Assembly (NCBI RefSeq): GCF_014230465.1
Contig: NZ_JAAXCY010000003.1
Coordinates: 186,001 to 250,000 of the forward strand
Direction: 5' to 3'
Length of the DNA stretch: 64,000 bases
DNA from: Pseudomonas cremoris
GTDB lineage: Bacteria > Pseudomonadota > Gammaproteobacteria > Pseudomonadales > Pseudomonadaceae
The notes beneath the pieces are model-generated. The model saw only the letters and a list, made by a program, of their open reading frames with translations, made no database searches and was not told the DNA's origin. Below, piece by piece: positions 43,137 through 53,362 of the stretch. A program made the translations under genes and the position numbers. Each line of letters begins with the position of its first letter. Position 1 is the first letter of the stretch.

Positions 43137-45424
43137 CCCCCGACCAGATGCGCGATGCCTCGCTGCTGGAACTGTTCAGCCTGGAAGCCGATGCGCAAAC
43201 CCAGGTACTGAGCGCAGGCTTGCTGGCGCTGGAGCGCAACCCGACCCAAGCCGATCAGCTTGAAGCCTGCATGCGCGCCGCGCATTCCTTGAAGGGCGCG
43301 GCACGTATCGTAGGGGTGGACGCTGGGGTCAGCGTGTCCCATGTGATGGAAGATTGCCTGGTCAGCGCCCAGGAAAGCCGGCTGTACCTGCAACCTGAAC
43401 ATATTGATGCACTGCTGCAAGGCACCGACCTGCTGATGCGCATTGCCACCCCCGGCAATGACGTGGGGCCGGCAGATATCGAAGCCTATGTGGCGTTGAT
43501 GGAACGCTTGCTCGATCCGTCTCAGGCACCGGTCGTTAACATGACACCGCCGCCTCCAGTGCCTGAGCCGGCACCTGCACCTGCACTCATCGTTGAAGAA
43601 CTGCCGCCTGAGCCCGAGCCCGCGCCGCCCGTTGCCGCCGAGCCAGTGCGCCAAAACAAGCGCATGACCGAAGGTGGTGAGCGCGTGCTGCGGGTTACCG
43701 CCGAGCGCTTGAACAGCCTGTTGGACCTGTCCAGTAAATCCCTGGTGGAAACCCAGCGGCTCAAGCCCTACCTGGCCAGCCTGCAGCGCTTGAAACGCAT
43801 GCAAAGCCAGAGCGTGCGTGCCCTGGACGCCCTGGACGGTCAGCTCAAGACCCTGGACTTGAACCTCGAAGCCCAGGAAGCCCTGGCCGATACCCGTCGC
43901 CTGCTCAGTGAAGCACAGGCTCTGTTGGCGGAAAAAACCGCCGAGCTGGACGAATTCGGCTGGCAAGCCGGGCAGCGCGCCCAAGTGCTCTACGACACGG
44001 CGCTAGCCTGCCGCATGCGCCCGTTTGCCGATGTGTTGGCCGGGCAGGTGCGCATGGTGCGTGACTTGGGTCGTAGCCTGGGTAAACAAGTGCGCCTGGA
44101 GATCGAGGGCGAAAAGACCCAGGTTGACCGCGACGTGCTGGAGAAGCTCGAAGCGCCGCTCACCCACTTACTGCGCAACGCCGTCGACCACGGCATTGAA
44201 ATGCCCGAGCAACGCGTATTGGCGGGCAAGCCTGCCGAGGGCTTGATCCGCCTGCGCGCCTCCCATCAAGCCGGTTTGCTGGTGCTGGAGCTGAGTGACG
44301 ATGGTAACGGCGTCGACCTCGAGCGCCTGCGCGGCACCATTGTCGATCGACACCTGTCGCCGCTGGAAACCGCGCTGCGGTTGAGTGAAGAAGAACTGCT
44401 GACGTTCTTGTTTTTGCCGGGTTTCAGCCTGCGGGACAAGGTCACCGAAGTGTCCGGGCGCGGCGTCGGCCTGGATGCAGTGCAACATATGGTGCGCCAA
44501 CTGCGCGGTGCGGTGGTGCTGGAGCAAACGGCGGGGCAGGGCAGTCGCTTCCACTTGGAAGTGCCATTGACCCTGTCGGTAGTACGCAGCCTGGTGGTGG
44601 AGGTCGGCGAAGAGGCCTATGCGTTCCCACTGGCCCACATCGAACGCATGTGCGATTTGGCGCCGGACGATATCGTGCAACTGGAAGGCCGTCAGCATTT
44701 CTGGCACGAGGGCCGGCATGTCGGCCTGGTCGCCGCCAGCCAATTGTTGCAGCGCCCGCCGGGGCAGAGTAATGAAGAGACCTTGAAGGTCGTGGTGATC
44801 CGCGAGCGCGATGCGGTGTATGGGATTGCCGTGGAGCGCTTTATCGGCGAACGCACCCTGGTCGTCTTGCCGCTGGATGATCGGCTGGGCAAGGTCCAGG
44901 ACATATCCGCCGGTGCCTTGCTCGATGATGGCTCGGTAGTATTGATCGTTGATGTGGAAGACATGCTGCGTTCGGTGGACAAGCTGCTCAACACCGGCCG
45001 CCTGGAACGCATCGCCCGGCGTAGCCAGCAGGCCACCGAAGCACCGCGTAAACGGGTGCTGGTGGTGGATGACTCGCTCACCGTGCGTGAGCTGCAACGC
45101 AAATTGTTACTTAATCGTGGTTATGAAGTGGCGGTCGCGGTCGATGGCATGGACGGCTGGAACGCATTGCGTTCCGAGGACTTCGACCTGTTGATCACAG
45201 ACATTGATATGCCCCGCATGGACGGTATTGAATTGGTCACACTTTTGCGTCGAGACAGTCGCCTGCAATCGCTGCCGGTGATGGTGGTGTCCTACAAGGA
45301 TCGTGAAGAGGACCGACGCCGTGGACTGGACGCCGGCGCCGACTATTATTTAGCCAAAGCCAGTTTCCACGACGATGCCCTGCTGGACGCCGTGGTGGAG
45401 CTGATTGGAGGCGCGCGGGCATGA
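43133..45424 (+). CDS. wspE: Hybrid CheA-type histidine kinase/response regulator WspE
   Basis: The 763-residue kinase has an HPt domain with phosphorylated His51 (MRAAHSLKGAARIVG), a Pro-rich linker, dimerisation helices, the ATPase boxes LLRNAVDHGIEMPEQ and VSGRGVGLDAVQHM, a CheW-like domain, and a C-terminal receiver (VLVVDDSLTVRE; LITDIDMPRMDG). It phosphorylates WspR and WspF. ATG 43133 overlaps the wspD stop and is preferred over the longer frame. Confidence 0.95.
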   Translation: MTPDQMRDASLLELFSLEADAQTQVLSAGLLALERNPTQADQLEACMRAAHSLKGAARIVGVDAGVSVSHVMEDCLVSAQESRLYLQPEHIDALLQGTDLLMRIATPGNDVGPADIEAYVALMERLLDPSQAPVVNMTPPPPVPEPAPAPALIVEELPPEPEPAPPVAAEPVRQNKRMTEGGERVLRVTAERLNSLLDLSSKSLVETQRLKPYLASLQRLKRMQSQSVRALDALDGQLKTLDLNLEAQEALADTRRLLSEAQALLAEKTAELDEFGWQAGQRAQVLYDTALACRMRPFADVLAGQVRMVRDLGRSLGKQVRLEIEGEKTQVDRDVLEKLEAPLTHLLRNAVDHGIEMPEQRVLAGKPAEGLIRLRASHQAGLLVLELSDDGNGVDLERLRGTIVDRHLSPLETALRLSEEELLTFLFLPGFSLRDKVTEVSGRGVGLDAVQHMVRQLRGAVVLEQTAGQGSRFHLEVPLTLSVVRSLVVEVGEEAYAFPLAHIERMCDLAPDDIVQLEGRQHFWHEGRHVGLVAASQLLQRPPGQSNEETLKVVVIRERDAVYGIAVERFIGERTLVVLPLDDRLGKVQDISAGALLDDGSVVLIVDVEDMLRSVDKLLNTGRLERIARRSQQATEAPRKRVLVVDDSLTVRELQRKLLLNRGYEVAVAVDGMDGWNALRSEDFDLLITDIDMPRMDGIELVTLLRRDSRLQSLPVMVVSYKDREEDRRRGLDAGADYYLAKASFHDDALLDAVVELIGGARA

Positions 45425-46431
45425 GGATTGCGATCGTCAATGATATGCCTTTGGCGGTAGAGGCCTTGCGCCGCGCCTTGAGTTTCGAGCCTGCGCATCA
45501 AGTGGTCTGGGTGGCCAGCAATGGTCTGGAAGCGGTGCAGCGGTGTGCTGAACTGACCCCGGACCTGATCCTGATGGACTTGATCATGCCGGTGATGGAT
45601 GGGGTGGAGGCCACTCGCCAGATCATGGCCGAGACGCCGTGTGCCATCGTCATTGTGACCGTCGATCGCCAGGCCAACGTCAGCCGTGTGTTCGAAGCCA
45701 TGGGCCATGGTGCCCTGGATGTGGTCGACACCCCGCCCCTGGGCGTGGGCAACCCCAAGGACGCGGCGGCGCCGTTGTTGCGCAAGATCCTCAATATTGG
45801 CTGGCTGATCGGCCAGCGTGGCAGCCGCGTACGCGCCGAAACCGCGCTTCCGCGCATCACCGGCAAGCGCGAGAGCCTGGTGGCCATTGGCTCTTCGGCG
45901 GGTGGTCCGGCCGCGCTGGAAATCCTGCTCAAGGGCTTGCCCCGAGACTTTCCCGCCGCCATTGTGCTGGTGCAGCATGTGGACCAGGTGTTCGCCGCTG
46001 GCATGGCCGAGTGGCTGAGCAGCGCCTCGGGCCTGCCGGTGCGCCTGGCCCGCGAAGGCGAACCGCCGCGAAGTGGCGTGGTGCTATTGGCCGGCACCAA
46101 TCACCACATTCGGTTATTGAAAAATGGCACGCTCGCCTATACCGCAGAGCCAGTGAACGAGATTTACCGGCCCTCGATCGATGTGTTTTTTGAAAGCGTG
46201 GCCAGCCACTGGAATGGCGACGCCGTTGGCGTACTGCTGACCGGCATGGGCCGCGACGGGGCCCAGGGCCTTAAATTGCTACGTGAACAAGGTTATTTGA
46301 CCATCGCCCAGGATCAGCAGAGCTCGGCGGTATATGGCATGCCCAAAGCGGCGGCGGCGATTGACGCTGCTGTTGAAATTCGCCCACTGGATAGAATTGC
46401 GCCCCGATTGCTGGAGGTCTTTGCAAAATGA
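45421..46431 (+). CDS. wspF: CheB-type methylesterase WspF
   Basis: The 336-residue product has a receiver domain with Asp in LILMDLIMPVMDG (about residue 53) and a methylesterase domain with the catalytic Ser in GSSAGGPAALEILL, the His in LVQHVDQVFAAGM, and LLTGMGRDGAQGLKLL. It removes methyl groups from WspA. Loss of WspF is the classic route to wrinkly-spreader, high c-di-GMP variants in P. fluorescens; this copy appears intact. Confidence 0.94.
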   Translation: MRIAIVNDMPLAVEALRRALSFEPAHQVVWVASNGLEAVQRCAELTPDLILMDLIMPVMDGVEATRQIMAETPCAIVIVTVDRQANVSRVFEAMGHGALDVVDTPPLGVGNPKDAAAPLLRKILNIGWLIGQRGSRVRAETALPRITGKRESLVAIGSSAGGPAALEILLKGLPRDFPAAIVLVQHVDQVFAAGMAEWLSSASGLPVRLAREGEPPRSGVVLLAGTNHHIRLLKNGTLAYTAEPVNEIYRPSIDVFFESVASHWNGDAVGVLLTGMGRDGAQGLKLLREQGYLTIAQDQQSSAVYGMPKAAAAIDAAVEIRPLDRIAPRLLEVFAK

Positions 46432-46482
46432 TGTTTACCCTCCGCGGTGCTGGCTTGCAGGTAGTAATTCAGGTGACTGCAC

Positions 46483-47484
46483 ATGAATGATTTACAGATC
46501 GACGACATCAAGACCGACGAAAACGCCGCCATGGTGTTGCTGGTCGACGACCAGGCCATGATTGGCGAAGCCGTGCGACGCGGCCTGGCCCATGAAGAAA
46601 ATATCGACTTCCATTTTTGCGCCGACCCGCACCAGGCGATCGCCCAGGCCATCCGCATCAAGCCCACGGTGATCCTGCAGGACTTGGTAATGCCCGGCCT
46701 TGACGGCCTGACCCTGGTGCGCGAATACCGCAACCACCCGGCCACGCAGAACATCCCGATCATCGTGCTTTCCACCAAGGAAGACCCGCTGATCAAGAGC
46801 GCGGCGTTCTCGGCCGGGGCCAACGACTACCTGGTCAAGTTGCCGGACAACATCGAGTTGGTGGCGCGTATCCGCTACCACTCGCGCTCCTACATGACCC
46901 TGTTGCAGCGCGATGCCGCCTACCGTGCGCTGCGTGTGAGCCAGCAACAGCTGCTGGACACCAACCTGGTGCTGCAACGGCTGATGAACTCCGATGGCCT
47001 TACTGGGCTGTCCAATCGCCGCCACTTCGACGAATACCTGGAACTGGAATGGCGCCGCGCCATGCGTGACCAAACCCAGCTGTCGTTGCTGATGATCGAC
47101 GTGGACTTCTTCAAGACCTACAACGACAGCTTCGGCCACGTCGAGGGCGACGAAGCCCTGCGCAAAGTCGCCGCCAGCATTCGCGAAGCCAGCAGCCGCC
47201 CTTCGGACCTGCCGGCGCGCTACGGCGGTGAAGAGTTTGCGTTGGTGCTGCCCAATACGTCGCCAGGGGGGGCACGCCTGGTGGCCGAGAAGCTGCGCAT
47301 GGCCGTCGCGGGCCTTAAAATCCCGCACATCGCCCCGGCCGAAGGCGCCAGCCTGACCATCAGCATCGGGTTGTCGACCATGACGCCGCAGCAGGGTACG
47401 GATTGTCGGCAACTGATATTGGCGGCGGATAAGGGGTTGTATACGGCCAAGCATAATGGGCGCAATCAGGTGGGTATCGAGTAA
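46483..47484 (+). CDS. wspR: Diguanylate cyclase response regulator WspR
   Basis: The 333-residue product has a receiver with Asp67 in [13 protein letters not shown], a helical stalk, and a GGDEF-class domain with the active-site form [12 protein letters not shown]. An inhibitory I-site RxxD (RPSD) lies just upstream, at the expected spacing. It makes c-di-GMP on phosphorylation by WspE, promoting biofilm and cellulose. It is separated from wspF by 51 bases, the largest gap in the operon. A REPIN follows. Confidence 0.95.
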   Translation: MNDLQIDDIKTDENAAMVLLVDDQAMIGEAVRRGLAHEENIDFHFCADPHQAIAQAIRIKPTVILQDLVMPGLDGLTLVREYRNHPATQNIPIIVLSTKEDPLIKSAAFSAGANDYLVKLPDNIELVARIRYHSRSYMTLLQRDAAYRALRVSQQQLLDTNLVLQRLMNSDGLTGLSNRRHFDEYLELEWRRAMRDQTQLSLLMIDVDFFKTYNDSFGHVEGDEALRKVAASIREASSRPSDLPARYGGEEFALVLPNTSPGGARLVAEKLRMAVAGLKIPHIAPAEGASLTISIGLSTMTPQQGTDCRQLILAADKGLYTAKHNGRNQVGIE

Positions 47485-47505
47485 CCACACGTTAACGCAG
47501 AGCAA

Positions 47506-47598
47506 AATGTGGGAGCGGGCTTGCTCGCGAAGGCGATGTGTCAGATACATATGAATTGACTGACTCACCGCTTTCGCGAGCAAGCCCGCTCCCACATT
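47506..47598. repeat. REPIN after wspR
   Basis: AATGTGGGAGCGGGCTTGCT and its inverted copy flank a ~45-base spacer. It lies 22 bases after the wspR stop. Confidence 0.88.
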
Positions 47599-47719
47599 GT
47601 TCTTTACTGATCATTCGATAGTGTACAAACCCGCCTTTTCGCCAAGCGGGCTGCCGTTCCCCCCCGTTTGCCGTTATACTCGCCGGCTTTCAAAAGTTCG
47701 CCAACGAGTGCTGCCCGCC

Positions 47720-48815
47720 ATGGAAATCAACCCGATCCTTAACACCATCAAGGACCTGTCCGAGCGCTCCGAAACTATTCGGGGGTATCTTTGACTACGA
47801 TCAAAAGCATGAGCGTCTGACCGAAGTCAATCGCGAGCTTGAAGATCCTGCGGTCTGGAACAAACCTGAATACGCCCAGGAACTGGGCCGCGAGCGCGCT
47901 GCGCTGGCGCAGATCGTCGATACCCTCGACGAACTGAACACCGGTCTGGCCGATTGCCGCGACCTGCTGGACATGGCCGTCGAAGAGAACGACGAAGGCG
48001 CAGTGGGCGATGTCGTCGCCGAGCTGGCCCGTCTCGAGGAAAACCTCGCCAAACTCGAATTCCGTCGCATGTTCAGCCACGAGATGGACCCGAACAACGC
48101 CTACCTGGACATCCAGGCTGGTTCCGGCGGCACCGAAGCCCAGGACTGGGCCAACATTCTGCTGCGCATGTACCTGCGCTGGGCGGATAAACGCGGTTTC
48201 GACGCGACCATCATGGAGCTGTCGGCCGGTGAAGTCGCTGGTATCAAGGGTGCAACCGTGCACATCAAGGGTGAATACGCGTTTGGTTGGCTGCGTACCG
48301 AGATCGGTGTGCACCGTCTGGTGCGTAAAAGCCCGTTCGACTCCGGCAACCGTCGCCACACCTCGTTTTCTGCTGTGTTCGTCTCGCCCGAGATCGACGA
48401 CAAGGTGGAAATCGAGATCAACCCGGCCGACCTGCGTATCGACACCTACCGCTCCTCCGGTGCCGGTGGTCAGCACGTAAACACCACCGACTCGGCCGTA
48501 CGTATCACCCACGTACCAACCAACACCGTGGTCAGCTGCCAGAACGAACGTTCCCAGCACGCCAACAAAGACACCGCCATGAAAATGCTGCGGGCCAAGT
48601 TGTACGAGCAGGAAATGCAGAAGCGCAACGCCGCTTCCCAGGCGCTGGAAGACACCAAGTCGGATATCGGCTGGGGTCACCAGATCCGTTCTTATGTGCT
48701 GGATGCGTCGCGGATCAAGGATCTGCGCACTAACATCGAACGCAGCGACTGCGACAAGGTGCTCGACGGCGATATCGACGAATACCTGGAAGCCAGCCTG
48801 AAATCGGGCCTGTAA
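47720..48815 (+). CDS. prfB: Peptide chain release factor 2, with programmed +1 frameshift
   Basis: The zero frame runs from ATG 47720 to an in-frame TGA at 47792-47794 (..IRGYL, CTT TGA C). The +1 frame continues from 47793 to 48815, giving about 364 residues. The upstream CGGGGG acts as the stimulatory internal Shine-Dalgarno sequence. Translation reveals the release factor domains: [13 protein letters not shown] (SPF stop-codon reader) and [16 protein letters not shown] with the GGQ catalytic loop. Termination at UGA/UAA thus autoregulates its own synthesis. lysS follows after 70 bases that contain a CCCCCGCC/GGCGGGGG hairpin (48837-48855). Confidence 0.97.
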
Positions 48816-48885
48816 ACCGCCTGCCCGACCCCAAGTCCCCCGCCAATGGCGGGGGCAACAGACCTGTGATGGAAGATTTAAAGAC

Positions 48886-50388
48886 ATGAGCGACCAACAA
48901 CTCGACCCGCAAGCCCTGCAACAGGAAGAAAACTCCCTGATCGCCCTGCGCAAGGAAAAGCTTGCTGCCGAGCGCGCCAAGGGCAATGCCTTCCCCAACG
49001 ACTTCCGTCGCGAAAACTACTGCGATGCCTTGCAGAAGCAATACGCGGACAAGACCAAGGAAGAACTGGCAGAGGCTGCGATCCCGGTCAAGGTGGCAGG
49101 TCGCATCATGCTCAACCGTGGCTCGTTCATGGTGATCCAGGACATGACTGGTCGCATCCAGGTCTACGTCAACCGCAAGACCTTGTCGGAAGAAACCCTG
49201 GCCGCGGTAAAAACCTGGGACATGGGCGACATCATTGCCGCCGAAGGTACGCTGGCCCGTTCCGGCAAGGGCGACCTGTACGTTGAAATGACCAACGTAC
49301 GCCTGCTGACCAAATCCCTGCGCCCGCTGCCGGATAAGCACCACGGCCTGACCGACACCGAGCAGCGCTACCGCCAGCGCTACGTTGACCTGATCGTCAA
49401 CGAAGACGTGCGCCACACCTTCCGTGTGCGCTCGCAAGTCATCGCCCACATCCGTAGCTTCCTGATGCAGCGTGACTTCCTCGAAGTCGAAACCCCAATG
49501 TTGCAGACCATCCCGGGTGGTGCTGCAGCCAAGCCGTTCGAAACCCACCACAACGCGCTGGACATGGAAATGTTCCTGCGTATCGCGCCGGAGTTGTACC
49601 TCAAGCGCCTGGTAGTGGGTGGTTTCGAAAAAGTGTTCGAGATCAACCGCAACTTCCGTAACGAAGGCGTTTCGACGCGTCACAACCCAGAATTCACCAT
49701 GTTGGAGTTCTACCAGGCCTACGCCGACTATGAAGACAACATGGACCTGACCGAAGAACTGTTCCGCGAGCTGGCGCAGCTGGTCCTGGGCAGCACTGAC
49801 GTGCCGTACGGCGACAAAGTGTTCCACTTCGGCGAGCCGTTCGTGCGTCTGTCGGTGTTCGATTCGATCCTCAAGTACAACCCTGAGTTGACTGCGGACG
49901 ACCTGACCGACATCGACAAGGCCCGCGCCATCGCCAAGAAAGCCGGCGCCAAGGTGCTGGGCTTCGAAGGCCTGGGCAAATTGCAGGTGATGATTTTCGA
50001 AGAGCTGGTGGAGCACAAGCTGGAACAGCCGCACTTCATTACCCAGTACCCGTTCGAAGTGTCTCCGCTGGCCCGTCGCAACGATGACAACCCGAACGTC
50101 ACCGACCGTTTCGAGCTGTTCATCGGCGGCCGCGAAATCGCCAACGCCTACTCCGAGTTGAACGATGCGGAAGACCAGGCCGAGCGCTTCATGGCCCAGG
50201 TGGCCGACAAGGATGCGGGCGACGACGAAGCCATGCACTACGACGCCGACTTCGTCCGTGCCCTGGAATACGGCATGCCGCCAACCGCCGGTGAAGGTAT
50301 TGGTATCGACCGTCTGGTGATGCTGCTGACCAACTCACCGTCGATTCGCGACGTGATCTTGTTCCCGCACATGCGGCCACAAGCGTAA
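48886..50388 (+). CDS. lysS: Lysyl-tRNA synthetase (class II)
   Basis: The 500-residue product has an N-terminal OB-fold anticodon-binding domain ([20 protein letters not shown]) and class II catalytic motifs. Motif 2 is [19 protein letters not shown] and motif 3 [15 protein letters not shown]. It charges tRNA-Lys. The prfB-lysS order is conserved widely in proteobacteria. Confidence 0.97.
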   Translation: MSDQQLDPQALQQEENSLIALRKEKLAAERAKGNAFPNDFRRENYCDALQKQYADKTKEELAEAAIPVKVAGRIMLNRGSFMVIQDMTGRIQVYVNRKTLSEETLAAVKTWDMGDIIAAEGTLARSGKGDLYVEMTNVRLLTKSLRPLPDKHHGLTDTEQRYRQRYVDLIVNEDVRHTFRVRSQVIAHIRSFLMQRDFLEVETPMLQTIPGGAAAKPFETHHNALDMEMFLRIAPELYLKRLVVGGFEKVFEINRNFRNEGVSTRHNPEFTMLEFYQAYADYEDNMDLTEELFRELAQLVLGSTDVPYGDKVFHFGEPFVRLSVFDSILKYNPELTADDLTDIDKARAIAKKAGAKVLGFEGLGKLQVMIFEELVEHKLEQPHFITQYPFEVSPLARRNDDNPNVTDRFELFIGGREIANAYSELNDAEDQAERFMAQVADKDAGDDEAMHYDADFVRALEYGMPPTAGEGIGIDRLVMLLTNSPSIRDVILFPHMRPQA

Positions 50389-50403
50389 ATCCAGCGAAAT
50401 CCG

Positions 50404-50431
50404 AAGCCGCCTTTTATAAGGCGGCTTTTTT
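50404..50431 (+). terminator. Intrinsic terminator of lysS
   Basis: AAGCCGCCTT and AAGGCGGCTT enclose a 4-base loop and end in a run of T 16 bases after the lysS stop. Confidence 0.92.
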
Positions 50432-50494
50432 ATGCGGCGTCTTTAAGCGTCAAGCAAACAGCGCCAGGTTTTGATCTATTCAAGGATGTATGTC

Positions 50495-51211
50495 GTGAAC
50501 CGCGTAATCGCTCAGGAAGGCGCCGCCGGCATTGCCGCTGCCGTGGCTGAAAGCGTCCAGTACCAGGGCCGTAAGGCCAGTCGTCGGGGCAGCGAGCAGC
50601 GCAGGCAAGACATTCTCGATGCGGCCATGCGCATCGTGGTACGCGAAGGGGTTCGCGCCGTGCGCCACCGGGCGGTGGCCGCCGAAGCCGGGGTGCCGTT
50701 GTCGGCCACCACCTACTACTTCAAGGACATCGATGACCTGCTGACCGATACCTTCGCCCAGTACGTCGAACGCAGCGCTGCGTTCATGGGCAAGTTGTGG
50801 GTGCGCAACGAAGGCCTGCTGCGCGAGATGGTTGCCTATGGGGATGGCAGCCCGCAGTCACGTTCCCAACTGGCCGATGACATTGCCCGGCTGACCGCCG
50901 ATTACGTCTTGCGCCAACTGACCAACCGCCGCGAACACCTGATGGCTGAACAGGCCTTCCGCCAGGAAGCCCTGTTGAACCCGCGCCTGGCAGCGCTGGT
51001 GCGCTCGCACCAACAGATCCTGTTGCAGGGCACCGGGCAGTTTTTCCAGGTATTGGGCTCTCGCGAGCCGCAACAGGATGCCAAAGTGTTGACGGCGATA
51101 ATCGGTCGGATGGAATATCAGGGCCTGCTGGGCGGCGCAGAGCCTCTGACCGGTGAAGAGATGCTTGAGATTCTCAAGCGTTACATGCATTTGGTGTTGG
51201 CCTCGGTGTAG
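50495..51211 (+). CDS. TetR-family transcriptional regulator
   Basis: The product is about 238 residues with a TetR helix-turn-helix (RRQDILDAAMRIVVREGVRA; AGVPLSATTYYFKDIDDLL) after an unusually long N-terminal arm of about 30 residues. The start is probably GTG 50495, which has an AAGGA site at 50482-50486 at proper spacing; ATG 50486 would leave no space for it. The target and ligand are unknown. A REPIN follows. Confidence 0.85.
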   Translation: MNRVIAQEGAAGIAAAVAESVQYQGRKASRRGSEQRRQDILDAAMRIVVREGVRAVRHRAVAAEAGVPLSATTYYFKDIDDLLTDTFAQYVERSAAFMGKLWVRNEGLLREMVAYGDGSPQSRSQLADDIARLTADYVLRQLTNRREHLMAEQAFRQEALLNPRLAALVRSHQQILLQGTGQFFQVLGSREPQQDAKVLTAIIGRMEYQGLLGGAEPLTGEEMLEILKRYMHLVLASV

Positions 51212-51232
51212 ACGAAGACGGGATTTGCTTTG

Positions 51233-51321
51233 TGTGGGAGCGGGCTTGCTCGCGAATGTGCAGTGTCAGTCGACACATGTTTGGCTGAACCGCCGCTTTC
51301 GCGAGCAAGCCCGCTCCCACA
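51233..51321. repeat. REPIN
   Basis: TGTGGGAGCGGGCTTGCTCG and its inverse flank a short spacer between the TetR gene and a lipoprotein gene. Confidence 0.87.
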
Positions 51322-51358
51322 TAAAGCGGCTCACCCTATACCATTTGTGGAGTACTTG

Positions 51359-51907
51359 ATGAAAACCTGGCGTGTTCTGGCAATCGTCTTGTCGTTCCTG
51401 CTACTGAGCGGTTGCCTGGTAACCTTCAAGGACCCGCTGCCCGCTCATGACGCCGCGCCGCAGGCTTTGCTGGGCCAGTGGTCGAGTAAAAACGCTTGGG
51501 GCGAGCCGCTCAACCTGCACATCAGCGCCGCGGGTAATCACCGCTACAAAGCCGTGAGCTACCCTACAGCCAAGCCCGGTCAGCGTGATGAGTACCTGTT
51601 TAGCGTGTCGCGCCATGGCAGTCGTTGGTACCTGTCGGCGCCACTGCCGGCCAAACTGGGCGGGCATTACATCCTGGCGGGCTTCGAATTCGACGAAAAA
51701 CATGAATTGGTGGTCTACACCCTGGACCTGGATCAGATTCACCAGGCCATCGGCCAAAAGGTGTTGAGCGGCAGCAACGTGGAGACCGTCGAAGGCGCGG
51801 GTGTGGTGGTCGACAGCCCCATGGACCAGGTATTGGCCTACCTGGATGACCCGGCCAATGCCGATGTGTTCGTTGAAGCCGTGCGCTACCAGCGCACGGG
51901 CAAATAA
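51359..51907 (+). CDS. Putative lipoprotein
   Basis: The 182-residue product has a lipoprotein signal peptide (IVLSFLLLSGC) with lipobox LSGC, so Cys about residue 20 would be lipidated. The mature part reads as a beta-rich domain (LLGQWSSKNAWGEPLNLHIS; YLSAPLPAKLGGHYILAGFE). No family is recalled. It precedes the QEGLA-motif gene by about 20 bases on the same strand, so the two probably form an operon. Confidence 0.8.
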   Translation: MKTWRVLAIVLSFLLLSGCLVTFKDPLPAHDAAPQALLGQWSSKNAWGEPLNLHISAAGNHRYKAVSYPTAKPGQRDEYLFSVSRHGSRWYLSAPLPAKLGGHYILAGFEFDEKHELVVYTLDLDQIHQAIGQKVLSGSNVETVEGAGVVVDSPMDQVLAYLDDPANADVFVEAVRYQRTGK

Positions 51908-51928
51908 CGTTTAAAGAGGAAGCTCCAG

Positions 51929-53206
51929 GTGGACGATTACCAGCAGACGATACGCACCTTGTCTGATCGCATTGTGCTGGCGCAAACACCGATTCGCGTC
52001 CTCGACGCCGTGAAGTGGGATGAGAACATTCGCCAGGGATTCCTCAAGGCCAAGGGCAAGGCAATGCCCGCCGTGAGCCGCGACTATTACCTCAGCCGGC
52101 CACTGTCGTTCGACTCCAGCGCAGTGAAGCTGGAGTTCCAGAACATTGAGCGCGACATCACCCGTCGTCTTGGCCAGTTCAGCCCGGTGGGGCAGATCAT
52201 GCGCCGCATGTGCCGGGAATACCGCATGGTGGTGCGCATGCTCGAAGCACGCGGCACCGAGGACTTCGGCCTGATTTCCCAAGAGCTGTACGGCGCCGCC
52301 TCGGACGCGTTCCACGCGGGCGACCCGACCCTGGCTGACCTGGGCCTGATGCTTTCCGACTACCTGAATAACATCGACGGCCGTGGCGACTTGAAAGACG
52401 AGGCCAAGACCCTCACTGCCAAGGACGCCGTCGCCCTGCTGCAAACCCGCTTGAACAAGGTGTTTGGCGAAGCCGAAGAAACCATCCGCGTGTTCGAGTC
52501 CGACGGTATCGTCGCCGACGCGGCGGCGGGGGCCGACTACATCAAGATCCGCGCCGACGCGATGTTCAACGACCGCGATGTACGTGCCCTGGAAGTGCAT
52601 GAAGGCCTGGTGCACGTCGGCACCACGCTCAACGGCCAGAACCAGCCGATCTGCACCTTCCTCTCCAAGGGCCCGCCGTCGTCCACCGTGACCCAGGAAG
52701 GTTTGGCGATCCTGATGGAGATCATCACGTTCGCCTCCTACCCGAGTCGCCTGCGTAAATTGACCAACCGCACCCGCGCCATCCACATGGTGGAAGAGGG
52801 CGCGGACTTCCTGCAGGTGTTCGAGTTCTTCCGCGAGCAAGGTTTTGAAATGGCCGAAAGCTACGGCAACGCCAGCCGCGTATTCCGTGGCTCGGTGCCG
52901 ACTGGCCTGCCGTTTACCAAGGACCTGTCCTACCTCAAGGGCTTTATCATGGTCTACAACTACATCCAGCTGGCCGTGCGCAAAGGCAAGCTGGAACAAG
53001 TGCCGCTGCTGTTCTGCGGCAAGACCACCCTGGAGGACATGCGCACCCTGCGCCAACTGGTGGACGAGGGCCTGGTGGTGCCGCCCAAGTACCTGCCGGA
53101 GCAGTTTCGCGACATGAACGCGCTGGCGGCGTGGATGTGTTTCTCCAACTTCCTCAACCACTTGAGCCTGGATCGGATCGAGGCGGATTACTCGAATATC
53201 CTCTGA
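51929..53206 (+). CDS. QEGLA-motif (DUF1704) protein, putative metallopeptidase-like
   Basis: The 425-residue product carries VTQEGLAILMEIITFASYPS, the motif that names the family annotated as flavohemoglobin expression-modulating QEGLA-motif proteins. An upstream ALEVHEGLVHVGTTLNGQ contains an HEG-type His-Glu pair. The two segments resemble a zinc peptidase-like arrangement (HExxH variants and a distant Glu). It starts at GTG 51929 behind AGAGGAAG. Function is not established. Confidence 0.85.
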   Translation: MDDYQQTIRTLSDRIVLAQTPIRVLDAVKWDENIRQGFLKAKGKAMPAVSRDYYLSRPLSFDSSAVKLEFQNIERDITRRLGQFSPVGQIMRRMCREYRMVVRMLEARGTEDFGLISQELYGAASDAFHAGDPTLADLGLMLSDYLNNIDGRGDLKDEAKTLTAKDAVALLQTRLNKVFGEAEETIRVFESDGIVADAAAGADYIKIRADAMFNDRDVRALEVHEGLVHVGTTLNGQNQPICTFLSKGPPSSTVTQEGLAILMEIITFASYPSRLRKLTNRTRAIHMVEEGADFLQVFEFFREQGFEMAESYGNASRVFRGSVPTGLPFTKDLSYLKGFIMVYNYIQLAVRKGKLEQVPLLFCGKTTLEDMRTLRQLVDEGLVVPPKYLPEQFRDMNALAAWMCFSNFLNHLSLDRIEADYSNIL

Positions 53207-53220
53207 CGAAACCGGATCAA

Positions 53221-53324
53221 AATGTGGGAGCGGGCTTGCTCGCGAATGGTGCCTTTCAGTTAATGCATCAGGTGAATGACACCACGCATTCGCGAGCAAG
53301 CCCGCTCCCACATTTGAATCTCTG
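53221..53324. repeat. REPIN
   Basis: AATGTGGGAGCGGGCTTGCT and its inverted copy flank a ~55-base spacer after the QEGLA-motif gene. Confidence 0.87.
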
Positions 53325-53362
53325 TGAGTCTAAAAACTCGAACAATAGCGAGGCTTCAACGG

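Noticed and set aside
47720..47794. prfB as a disrupted gene because of the internal TGA
   Set aside because: CTT TGA C preceded by a GGGGG Shine-Dalgarno-like element is the well-known autoregulatory +1 frameshift, so the gene is intact.
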